Source: Atkinsonella hypoxylon
Taxonomy: Eukaryota; Ascomycota; Sordariomycetes; Hypocreales; Clavicipitaceae
Direction of reading: 5' to 3'
Assembly (NCBI GenBank): GCA_000729835.1
Contig: JFHB01000016.1
Location: 235,717-299,716, forward strand
Length of the DNA stretch: 64,000 nucleotides
In this document: positions 10,690 through 21,279 of the stretch, one piece after another
How positions within the stretch are numbered: position 1 is the stretch's first letter
How the letters are laid out: every line of letters starts with the position of its first letter
Made by a program: the position numbers and the translations under genes
Notes under the pieces: model-generated
Told to the model about the DNA's origin: nothing
Database searches by the model: none
What the model saw: the letters and a program-made list of their open reading frames with translations, nothing else

Positions 10690-13600
10690 TCCACTGTTGA
10701 GAACCAAGCAGCACCTTGTACATTAGAATGCTTGCGACCAAGAATTGATGGGCGAAATGCGCCTAGGGACATGTCCAGGGAAATGAGGCGAATCAAGACG
10801 GCTACCAGCATGCAAACAGCACCAAGGCCAATCGAGACCATCCACTCGCTTGCTGAGAGTGGTGCTGTGGATAGTGCGTTGCCCCCAATAGCGACGATGG
10901 TGACTTGATCGGCGATGATGAATGTGTTTACGGCAATGTAGAAGAAGTTCTTGTGGATGCCTTCAAGCACGTTCAGCTTATTGTCTAAGCGACGATTGCT
11001 GCGTTTGTCAATTGAGTTTGTGACGCAAGCTATGGTGGACTTACTTGAACAGATTGAAGATTTGCATCTATACGAATGTGTTAAAAAAACAAATATCTCT
11101 AGCGTGGACGCCCCGCCCGACCCAAGAAGCCCTACGAGGCCTTCCCCTTTGAAGTCAAGCAACAGGATTACAACAAGCTGGTAAATGGCCTGGCCGATGA
11201 TCATCTTCCACCCTATTGGGGAGATCAAGGGCGTCATTTTGGTATCAGGGGCTCGGCGGCTGTTACAAGCGCAAGGGCGGCAAGCGTATCCATTATAAGG
11301 TTGACCCAGAGGAGTTGTGCTGGTGACATAATGGACTTTCCTACTTCGCTATTGATCGACGAGATTGAATGTGAGAGCCACGGCGGTGATGTCGACCGTC
11401 AGTTGAAAATGGGATATGTCAATGAGTGCCTGTCCTTGCGACCTTTGGACCGAATACTTGCGTGAAGAAACTTCTTGATCACGTCGTTGACGCTCCTCCC
11501 CCACTCAATGGCTCGCACGATGGAAAAGAACTTGTCGTCCATGAGAACAATAGACGATGCTTCCCTGGCTACATCGGTCCCAGAAATACCCAGAGAGAAG
11601 CCTGCATCCGCGATTCGAAGCGCCGGGCCATCATTTGTACCGTCGCCAGTGACGGCTACCGTCTCACCAAGCTCTTTGAATCTCTTAACGAGAATATTTT
11701 TGTCCTCTGGAATTGATCGTGCTAGGACTAGAAGTCTGGAAAGAATATGGTACATCTTTGAGACAGACATCTTCCGGAATTCTGGTCCTTCCATGAATAG
11801 GCCGGACACAGTTAGAATGCCGCACTTGCGCGCAATGGCTTGCGCGGTCTGCAAATTATCCCCTGTCACCATTCTAACGGACACTCCTGCTTTGTGAAAT
11901 TGAGCTATAGCGTGGCAGACCTCCGGTCTCAAGGGATCTTGTATACCCAGGACCCCAGGAAACGTGAGCTGGCAGACCGTGAATTGGAGCGCTTCTCCAG
12001 GAACGGATGATTCCACAGGCGGCCACGAAGGAACGTCTCTGTACGCAAGTCCAATCATCCTCAGCGACATTTGCCCGTATTCGTCGACAAAATCAGAAAT
12101 GAATTGAATGCGATCTGGCGAGAGAGAGACGCCCTCGTTTAATGGTACGTCGGAGCTTTTAACCACCCGATTGCAACATCGCAGCAATATCTCTGGTGCT
12201 CATTTGAAATATACCCGGTAAGTCCCACTGTTCGTCTGCGTCACCGTGGCCATGTACTTTCTATAAGAATTAAACGGGTATATCTGCTCCATGCAAATGT
12301 TGGCTCGCTCTCTTGGAGGGGTCCCACGCCAAGCTCTTTCTTGAAAACTCAAGCAAGGCCGTCTCGGTGCTGGACCCGATGAATGTCGACGAGCCGTCTT
12401 CTTGTGTTTCGAGTGCGGTGGTGTTAGCAGCAACTGACTTGACCAACACGTCTCTGATGTCGGGGTGAAATGATTCACAAAATTCAGGCAATGATCGTGA
12501 TCGTAAAGATGAGTCATCTTCTGCAGTTCTCCCCATTGAAGTCTTTGAAAAGTCGTCGTGGTCCACGTCCCGGTCCCTGAAGCTACTGTTTAAGCCGAAG
12601 AGTCCTACAGTGACAGTCATCTTGATCATAGTCAGAGTCCCAGTTTTGCCCGGACAAACAATCGTCGCATTGCCCATAGTTTCACATGCAGACAAGACTC
12701 TCACGAGATTGTTGTCCTCGAGCATCCTCGTGACTCCATCGCTAGGGCAAGAGGGACGGCAAGTAGTAGTCCTTCAGGCACAGCTACGACTACTAGACTC
12801 ATGAAAGTCATTAGAATTCGCAAGAAAATCTGCACCATCCCAACAGTGGGTGTCCCAGAGCCCCAGAGCTGCACGATAGCTTTCACGGTAAAGATCGAAA
12901 AGAGAAGGATAGCAGCAGTGACGCCTGCAATGGCGATCTTATCTGCAATGATGCTCAGTTTTGCTTGAAGTGGCGTTGTCGTAGTCGGCTCGGTGAGTCC
13001 CATCTTGAGTTCGTCATGGATGCTATTGACACTAACGCCCGTGACGAGATAAGTGCCAGTGCCTTCTATGACCTCGCTTCCAGATATCATGAAGGGGTCC
13101 AAGTATTCCGTGCTGTCATCGATAGGCAGCCTGGAGAGCGCAGCATTAAGAGGTTGTTTCGCCACATGTTCGGATTCGCCTATTATTGACGATTCGTCGC
13201 AGCGAACTGAATAGCCTGTTACAAGAATGCCATCGGCAGGGATCAAGCTGCCTGGCGTCAATTGGAGAATATCGCCAACAAGAATGTCGAATACGGATAT
13301 TTCCAACGGCTTGCCCGATCGGATAGCTCTGGCTGCATGATCCTGTCTGATAGATGTCAGTCTTATCCGGATGGACAGCATAGAGCTCGGCTACAAAGAA
13401 CGGACCTATCCTCTATCCCAGCAACAATACAGAGGAGGATGAGCACTCTATTACTCAACACAATCAGAATCAGCCCAAAAATGCTCTTTTCCTTCTTCGC
13501 AGGTAATTGATTAGTCCCATAGATTTCTTCTGGATTGCGGCTTGTCACTCCCTGCGCCCAATGGGTCTCCATTACTTGATTGACATGTCTCTGAGGAAAT

Positions 13601-13707
13601 TCCGGCCAGAAGGTCCGTCTACAAACCATGGGCCAGGCCGTTAAGTCCCCCGAGTGCCTGGAGTTGGCAATACCCCTTGAGGCTACTATATCGGTCAAGG
13701 TTGTCAC
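10690..13707 (-). pseudogene. PMCA-type Ca2+-ATPase, broken and catalytically dead
   Basis: Reverse-strand fragments in different frames keep the order of a fungal Pmc1-like Ca2+-ATPase. 13,707-13,363 holds an N-terminal segment (IYGTNQLPAKK, then a hydrophobic helix). 13,381-12,701 holds the actuator domain with IIGESEHVAK and the VVAVPEG transmembrane motif. 12,725-12,270 holds the start of the P domain. 12,187-11,399 holds MVTGDNLQTAQAIA, VTGDGTNDGPAL and the hinge. 11,237-10,690 holds the C-terminal membrane part (GWKMIIGQAIYQ, RRLDNKLNVLEG). Two defects show directly. The frame shifts between LALAMESR and MLEDNNLVRV at about 12,701-12,750. The phosphorylation loop reads CPGKTGT instead of the invariant DKTGT, so the acceptor aspartate is lost. 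Further frame changes occur near 12,190-12,270 and 11,240-11,400. Confidence 0.82.
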
Positions 13708-15013
13708 AGATAATGAAAACGGGTGCTCTGGGATGCTGGTATGAAGTGGTCGCCTCAGATCGCTTCACTTATTATCAGGAAAAGTTGTGCAACAAGACAC
13801 CGATGGGAATCTAGAGGCGGAGCAAGCGAGGCTCATAGTCGTCACCGGCGAGAAGTCTAAATCGGGACCGTCCAAACCATCTGGGATAGGAATCTCAAGA
13901 TGACCAGACAGGCCGCTCTTTTGTGGGCTGAATGAGGCTGGGAATGGCTTTCCCTACCTCGATCTCCAGTTGGACGAATAACTCCTTTTTGACGACCAGG
14001 TAGTCATCTTGACAATCTGTCATCCTCATGGGCTTCATCTTCCTAAGATCAATGTGAGCTGGCGGCGACGACCAAGTCACAGCAAGAGACGCAAAGCCAC
14101 TAACAGCTGAACAGATTGCGATTGTAGGCGCTCGCTGCCTCCTTGTCGAAATATCCGGCGGCTCGAAAGCTTCATGTCCTGGCGAACGCACCATCACAAA
14201 AAGAGATGCCGAGTTGTTGTAAGTGAGCACAGTGAAAGCAGTCTCCGCGCGTGCAGGCGTTTGATGCTAGGTATCGTAACAGCAAGGGTTCATGGGCTCG
14301 ACTTGATTATTTGAGATACCGCATTCCCGTCGAATAGGGTCAGATTAAGGGCGAAGCTCTTGCGGAATCTGCTGTAGACCAAATAGTTGATGAGTGACTG
14401 TTGTAAGATACCTCAATGCAGCTGAACCCGTGGGTTGATAATGAGGATAAACGCAGTTTCTTTGCCTAGCTCAGTATGAGTCGGGAGGGCTTTGGCTCCG
14501 TCTGGATGTATGAAGTAAATGGTTCGTGATTCTGGCTGTTCAGGTGAATGATGCTCAGCTACTCCAGTACTTCTTTAAACCGTCTTTCCAAAAGGGTCAA
14601 GATGCCGTCTTATTGAAGTGTGCTGGTTAATGATACGTTGATTGTCATTTCCCTGTTCTGCATTTAATCGCCTCTTATGAGACATGTCGAGTCGCCCCTT
14701 GAACCTTCCAACTGGAGCTTTGGAAGATGATCTGGAGAAAGGTGACACGGCATCAGCGTCAAAGCGTGGCCAGCGAGTGAAGCACCGACAGGACTTTTTG
14801 ATTGAGGCCTCACATCACAGCCACGTGGGAGTGCACAGCCAGGTCTCAGATTTCAAGCAAAAAATAAAAAAGCGCCGGGTCGGTGGGAAGGAACATCAGG
14901 AATGGGGTCTTGTGATTACAACAGCATGACGCTCACACAGCACGCACGCCATCCCGGTGCTAAAAGGTCACTAATTAGCCAGTAGACCAATCAGGATCAG
15001 CAGGATTGGACGG

Positions 15014-15033
15014 TACTTTAATTTACGCGCGAA
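15014..15033 (+). repeat. 20-bp repeat, possible mariner terminus
   Basis: TACTTTAATTTACGCGCGAA is identical to 44,116-44,135. Beyond one mismatch, CTT follows in both copies. The second copy lies beside a mariner transposase fragment, and both copies begin with TA, the usual mariner target site. The assignment as a transposon end is inference. Confidence 0.4.
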
Positions 15034-15220
15034 TCTTGGGTATGAAAGAAGTCCCTGCAAGTCCCTGAAATGCTTTGAAGTACAAACTAGTACCTTGATC
15101 AACACTGTTATCATGCCGGCCTTCAGGCACCGCTATAGTCTCAGCGCGCGATATCCCGCTCATTCGGCAACACGGCACTACCCTAGGCTGTGACATTTAC
15201 TTGAGCTACCTAACGCGCCC

Positions 15221-15294
15221 CGACAATTTAATTGAGCCATGAGGTCCACTCGTCACGGCTTACATAAGACCTCCATGGCTCCTTAAAATTGTCG
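15221..15294. repeat. Imperfect inverted repeat (hairpin)
   Basis: The left arm 15,221-15,246 (CGACAATTTAATTGAGCCAT plus GAGGTC) pairs with the right arm 15,268-15,294, with a few mismatches and a one-base offset and a loop of about 21 bases. It could be a small MITE remnant or a hairpin in a 5' leader; neither is proven. Confidence 0.6.
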
Positions 15295-15632
15295 ATACCC
15301 TTGACTTTGTCGTTTCCCTCTGCACATCCACCAAGAAGAATGATACATGGCACCTTTGCAACGTGGGTCCAATCCGAATTATCAAAACGGCTAATCCATC
15401 AATCTTATTAATTATGAGCCTGCAACAACAGATTCGGGAAGATTTGCTCAACAAAGAAAGGACAGCTGCTATACGGCACAGACATCGACACCGCCTTGCC
15501 ATGACCGCACAGCGACCTACTCGGCCCTATCCTTGATCTCTCGTTTCTCCATGCCAGCCAGGTAGACAGACCGTTCGAATTCGCCTCGCCTCGCCTCGCC
15601 TCCTGCTTGAAGGCCCCGTCGCCATTTTGATA

Positions 15633-17072
15633 ATGGAGGGGCGCCGCAGAAGCCAGCAAGCCAGCCGGGCGAGAAGGTTCCTCGCGCCGAACCGCCTGCG
15701 AGCAATTATCCTCAGCGTCAACCTCTTCCTGGTCTTTGTCCCGCTGGCCTTCCTCGCACACGCATCAAGATGGCCTGATACACTTGTCGCGGCACTGAAC
15801 TTGGTTGCCATAATTCCATTGTCAGTTCATCTCTCCGATGCCTCTGACGCCATTGGCAATAGATGGGGAAGCCTGATAGGCGGCCTGGTGAATGCAACTT
15901 TTGGAAACACCGTTGAGCTCATAGTAAGCCGTCACGCCTTATTATTCTCATTTCTACCACATCTCTGTCTCCTCCCCATTCTTCTGCCACAAAGCGCTCA
16001 CACGTATCCAGGTTGGCATTCTCGCTGTTCTTCGCGATGAGCCGCGGCTCGCCCAGTCTATCATGGTCGGCAGCATCCTTTCGGATATCCTCCTGGTAAG
16101 ATAAGAATCTTTCTCTCTGAATCTCCACCATGCTAAGAGCTCTCTCTCCAGGTCCAGGGCTCTTGTTTTATAGCAGCTGCCCGTGGCACCGGCGTCTTGC
16201 AAGTCAACTCCGCTGTCGCAGATACCTTGTCCACGCTCATGATTATTACCACCGTGGCCCTTGTGCTCCCAGCGGCCCTTTACTCTACATTCGCATACAA
16301 GAAGCATGGCGGGGCTGACGTTGGCCGGATGGTATTGAGCTTCAGCCGTGCGACGTCCATTGTGCTGCTCGTCGTTTATGCAGCATACCTCTACTTTCAA
16401 CTCAAGACCCATTCTTCCATTTTCCTGGAGGAAGATGATGATGATGAAGACGGGGAGCCGAAACCCTACCGTGATGATCCAAGTGACACGACTCAAGCGG
16501 AAATGCAGGCCAGCACCACGCCTTCAGAACACCGTCCGTCCCTGCTCAAAGTCGCCTTGGCAGGCGTCACCCTGCTTGTTGCAGGGTTACTCATCGCCAA
16601 GTGCACGCAGAATATGATGGAAGTCCTAGATGGCGTATCGCGGGCTCTCGGCATCACCAAGACCTTTATTGCCATCATCCTTATTCCCCTGGGCAGCAAT
16701 GCGTCGGAATTGGCGCAAGTCGTCGCGGCGTCGCGGAAGCAAAAGATTGACTTTGCCATCGGTGTCATCATCGGGAGCATTCTGCAGATTGCCCTCTTGG
16801 TTCTTCCCATCCTCGTCCTAGTTGGCTGGATTGCCCAACACCCCATGGACCTGTACTTTGAGCCGTCACAGACGTACATCCTTTTGCTGGCGGTAGTCCT
16901 GGTCAACCAAGTGCTACAAGACAAGCAGTACACGTTCTTGCATGGAGTTTTACTGATTTCAGTGTATGTTCACGCGTAAATATTTTTTCCCTAAATTCTA
17001 TGAGGGGGTATCGCTGATATTTTTTTAATTCATTGCAGATATTTTGTCATCATGGCAGCATACTTCGCCTAG
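15633..17072 (+). CDS. CAX/VCX-type cation/H+ exchanger A
   Basis: Exons 15633-15923, 16012-16095, 16152-16963 and 17039-17072 give 406 residues; all junctions keep frame. The N-terminal half carries the first exchanger motif GGLVNATFGNTVELI, ending at residue 97, then the 28-residue exon 2 (VGILAVLRDE...GSILSDILL). An acidic loop (EEDDDDEDGE) separates the two halves, as in vacuolar Ca2+/H+ antiporters. The second motif reads PLGSNASELAQVV, where the family normally has GNAAEH: the Glu is kept but the following His is Leu. The downstream IGSILQIALLVLPILVLVGW helix is normal. Family knowledge places these 10-11-helix proteins in the vacuole membrane exchanging cytosolic Ca2+ for lumenal protons; altered ion choice is possible here. 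The last exon lies inside the antisense last exon of gene B. Confidence 0.9.
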
Positions 17073-18785
17073 GCTGGAACTGAGGCTGCTCTGCAATGCA
17101 CGCAGTCCCAACGAGGAGAGGCAAGTTCTTGTAACTTCGGGACGGACGAACAAAGCTATGGAGATAGATAGGTACCTGTTGGAACGAGAGCTCGCGTTAG
17201 CGGCCGGGGTTGTGTCGTCAAAAATTAGCTGGCGGACTTCTATTCGAGCACTCACGTTCCCATCAGCATGATGCCTTCGAAGTACGTTGTCTTGCCATGC
17301 TGGACCAGATATGTCATTGTCATGATGGACATCAACAATATGACTGCCTCAAAGAGCCCAAAGCTCAGCTTCAATGGCACTCCCACAGCCCAGCCCAGGA
17401 TGACCAGCACGGGTAAAATGAACAGCTCCGTGTCGAAAATATTGGTCATGATAGATCGAATGGCAAAGTCGAGTCGACTCATGCGCCCGGGAAGTGCGCT
17501 GCCATCGGAGCGAGTGTGCCGCACTATTGTCACAGCCTTGACCAGACTCCCTGCCTGTGGCAGCAATACCAGGGCAGCAAACGACTCTGAGAAGCTCAAC
17601 GCCTTCATGGCACCTGTTAGGCTGCGGACCACGTTGCTGGCACATATTCCCGTGCAGGTAAGCGCAACTAGACTCACGAGCCCCATTGACCAGTGGCCAT
17701 GGCCATTGGACTCTCGGTCCATCGAGGAGAACCTCGAGCTGTTGGTGCGCACTTGGCTCAAATGCGGCGCATTGGGGTTGTGAGGAAATATGCTGTTGTG
17801 GGTGCGGAAACGGAATATCAGATAGGCCAAAAATAGCACCATCTGAATCACAGACGTGGCGAGAGAGAGAAAAAGAGCATCGCCGTTGACTTCATCGTGG
17901 TTGTCTTGCCCCAGTGTTCGACCGCTTTTTCTCTCCTCGACCGCGATGGCGATGACTGTCGGGATCGTGAGGCAGATCGAACCGCTCATGACGAGAGATG
18001 ACATAATGGACGTTCGGGTTTTGCTGAAAGGCTCCTTCTTCTTGCCGTAACTGGCGACTAGAAAGCTTCCACCTAGCACCTGATGCGGCGCAACAACGCA
18101 GGATTAGCTGAATTTGTGTCCCCCCCCAAAAAGCACAGGACTCGGAGAGTTTGGATAGAAATTACAAATAAGCAATACGTGAGAATGCTGCCTATCATGA
18201 CGCCCTGAATGAGGTCCGCCTTTCCTTGAAGAAGCGCGCAAATGCCGAGCTAGATAGATCAGATGATCAGCGTTTTAACAATCAATGTCGAGTCCCATCC
18301 AGAATGGGGGGGGGGGTCTTCCTCGTCAGCATATCTCGTACAGCAAGTTCCGTGGCATTTCCAAGCGCTGCCCTCAGCAACCCTCCCGCAATCTCGTGAT
18401 CCTTGGTGAAGATGAGGATCGAGTACAGTATAAGCCCGGCGAGTGGCACGAGAGCGAGGAAATTGAGCACAAAGACAGCGATTTCCGGTAATTGCAGCAG
18501 GCCGGCCACAGTCCCGGCCGGCACAAAGATGAGGAGCACCATTGTCGGACTCGAGACGGCTTCTTGCAGCAACACGCCCATCTCCTGATAGGCATCGGAT
18601 CTCATGCGTAGAAAGGCGGAGGGAGTCCTCGTGATGCGCGGGATGGAATCTTGCCTGACGAGTTCCGGGACCGTGTCCAGGCCATCGGGGGCATCATCCG
18701 AGGCATGTCTCGCATCGTCAGGCATCACTCTTCGACGAGCTCTAATGGTCCCCTGCGATGGGTGACGGTCGAAGTCTGACGACAT
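17025..18785 (-). CDS. CAX/VCX-type cation/H+ exchanger B, highly divergent
   Basis: Exons 18785-18342, 18249-18166, 18079-17256 and 17175-17025 give 500 residues in frame. A hydrophilic N-terminus of about 90 residues precedes the first helices. The first motif is GGLLRAALGNATELA, which keeps the Glu but has lost the usual NATF. Exon 2 is again 84 nt and encodes LGICALLQGKADL...GSILTYCLF. The second motif is unrecognisable: PQAGSLVKAV stands where GNAAEH is expected, followed by a RHTRSDGSALPGR insertion. The acidic loop seen in A and C is replaced by a neutral HNSIFPHNPNAPHLSQ-like segment. Loss of both key residues makes ordinary Ca2+/H+ exchange doubtful; the frame is nevertheless fully open. 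A longer N-terminus starting at 18,902 would read through an A-run and is less likely. Confidence 0.82.
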
Positions 18786-19371
18786 GCTTGCACGGGCTGC
18801 AGACGCTCTGGAGGCCTTGACTACACGCGCAACGAGAAAAAAAAAAGCACGGGGTGAATGACGAAAATCCGTGGGTTGGTTGAAAATCTGGTTGCTTGCC
18901 AAGCCTGTTGCCCGTCTTGACAGCTCGACAGCTCAAGCGGGACAGACAAGACAAGAGGGGTCAGTGTCGTGTGGTGGCCCATGGCTTGGCTTGTAATGAC
19001 AGCCTGGCTAACTAATAAGTTCATACCGTCTTGAAAGGGATCGTGCAAATAGAATCCACCCTGGTTTTATTTGAGTGACCTCCTTTCCTTTCTGCCTGAC
19101 ATTGCGGGCCATGTGGGGTACCCCTTTGTAGCCTCAGTGCTTACAGGTACTTCTACTATATAGCATAACTACCATCTAGAGGAGGTATCTGGGAGAAAAC
19201 ATGATTCATTGGTGCACAATCGGCACAATGTCGGCACCAGGCCACCGCATCCGCCCGCCCACGTCAGTCCAGCTAAGCTTCGTAAACGTACAACAGACAA
19301 AAGACGTCAACGCCATCCGCGATGCGTCCTCTGCCGTGAACCCAGCCATTGACCTCTGAACCAGGCGCTCA

Positions 19372-20778
19372 ATGCCTTCCACCACGTCCCGCCGGAGCTC
19401 GAGAGCAGAGGCCACGCCCTTACTCGCCTCGGCCGCAACAAGCCAAGATGACCGTCGCCCTCTGCTCCAACAGATAACCCGGGAAAGCAAGCATGCATTC
19501 CTCGCGAGCCTCAAGTGCAGCTACGCCAACATCCTCCTGCCCTGCGTGCCGCTGGGCCTCATGGCAGGTCAACTGGGATGGTCGCCCGCCGTCGTCTTCA
19601 CCCTCAATTTCCTGGCCATGTTCCCGCTGGCGTCCATCCTGACCTTTGGCACCGAGCAGCTGGCTGCCATCGTGGGCACCGTCGCAGGCGGCCTCATCAA
19701 CGCGACCTTTGGCAACGCGGTCGAGATGATTGTACGTATTGCCGTTGCCCAGTGGTGTAGTTAGTTAGACTCTCTGAACTTACGGATTGTGCCCAGGTCG
19801 GCATCAGCGCTCTGCGAGAGGACGAGATCTCCATCGTCCAGTCGAGCATGATTGGGAGCATCCTGTCTTCCATTCTACTAGTTTGTGTGACGAAACCGGG
19901 AACGGAGCGGCTCTTTTGCTGATTGGCGAATAGATCCTCGGAGTGTGCTTCCTGATTTCTGGTCTCGGCAAGCACGCGGTCGAGATCAACATTGACGTCG
20001 CGGGTGTCTTGACGTCTCTCATGATCATATCCTGCGTGTCGCTCATCATGCCGTCGGCGCTGCACATTTCTGTCCCGGAGAGCGGCGCGCTGAATGGCCC
20101 GCCGAGCGAATATGTGCTGCTCCTCTCTCGCATCACGGCCGTGATCCTTCTCATGTTCTATCTTGTCTATCTCTACTTCCAGTCGGTGACTCACGCGGAT
20201 CTGTTCAGCGAGGAGGAAGACCCGCCTGAGGACAAGCTACACGGGCTATCCAGCAGCATCATACTTGTTCTCGCGACGCTCGGCGTGTCCTTCAGCTCTG
20301 ATGCCCTCGTCGACAGCGTCGATGGCCTTGTGGAAGCCCTCGGGGTGAGCAGGAGCTTCATCGGTCTCATCATCGTGCCTATTGTCGGGAACGCAGGGTG
20401 CCTGGTCGGAACACTGCAGTGGTCGAGGGCGAACCGCGTCAACTTAGCCGCATCCGTTATTGTGGGGGCCACCCTTCAAATCTCACTCTTCGTCACCCCC
20501 TTTCTCATCGTTGTGGGATGGATAATGGGGAAGCCCATGTCCTTGCAGTTTGACACCTTTGAGACCATCGTTCTGACCATGTCTACCATGGTTGTGAACT
20601 GCATCGTGCATGATGGATCGACGAACTACTTTGAAGGGTTGCTCCTGGTGGGCACGTAAGTGCTGCCATTCTGTCTTTTCCTTCCGTCCACATCAGCTAA
20701 CGGGGAATGCATAGGTACATCATCATAGCGATTGCTTTCTTTGTGCATCCAGATGGAGTCACGGCTGTGTCTGATTGA
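19372..20778 (+). CDS. CAX/VCX-type cation/H+ exchanger C
   Basis: Exons 19372-19731, 19797-19880, 19934-20655 and 20715-20778 give 409 residues in frame. The first exchanger motif GGLINATFGNAVEMI is close to canonical. Exon 2 (84 nt) encodes VGISALREDEISIVQ...GSILSSILL. The central acidic loop is SEEEDPPEDK. The second motif reads PIVGNAGCLVGTL: GNA is kept but both the Glu and the His of GNAAEH are gone. The following helix (ISLFVTPFLIVVGW) and the C-terminus, YFEGLLLVGTYIIIAIAFFVHP, are typical of VCX1-like proteins. It is divergent from gene B with 586 bp between start codons, so a shared promoter region is possible. It is probably a vacuolar antiporter by family, with uncertain activity. 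Confidence 0.9.
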
Positions 20779-21279
20779 ATTGTCGGCTGTACTTGGCGTC
20801 TCATTTGACAACAAATAAGATGGTTGTGCAGAAGCTGGATTTGCTTATAATGCAGCTCTTTTACAGCGTACATTGGAATCAGCCCTCGTGACTGAACAGT
20901 AACAGAGCCAAACGAGCAATTGGGGTCACATGAGAAAGAGAGTCGGAACGTCTATAAATATTGAAACAGCTTTTGTTTCTTTTGTTTCGCGGCTGTAAAT
21001 GATGAAAGAAGCTGCGAGCTAGGACCCGTCAGACGCAACTCACGTCTCTACTAGTCGACAGACCGATGTATTGTTCTTCTTTTCTCGGATGTTGTCTAAC
21101 CTCATAGTAGCCTCAATTTCCCACACGAAATCGACCGGATTCGCCTGCCAAGGACGCCGCATCTCTTCCTCCAATGTAGATGCATGACAATGGATGAACA
21201 AATGGATCATGTCTCAAATTGAATAATATCGCTTCATATGAGATAGATGACCCACTACAAAGTACAGTCAAATTGTATA
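20779..21279. other. Short convergent intergenic region
   Basis: Shared 3' side of exchanger C and the oxoprolinase-type gene. I see no further gene or repeat. Confidence 0.5.

Larger units (their letters stand above)
13708..15632. other. Intergenic with repeat traces
   Basis: About 1.9 kb between the ATPase relic and the first exchanger. It holds a 20-bp sequence shared with 44,116-44,135 and an imperfect inverted repeat at 15,221-15,294. A forward frame at 14,684-14,929 starts MSSRPLNLPTGALEDDLEKG and looks protein-like, but it connects to nothing I recognise. The reverse frame 13,895-14,230 is also unassigned. Confidence 0.5.

Noticed and set aside
14684..14929. 81-residue frame starting MSSRPLNLPTGALEDDLEKG
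   Set aside because: Looks like a protein N-terminus, but no downstream exon or family could be matched; it might be a lost gene's first exon.
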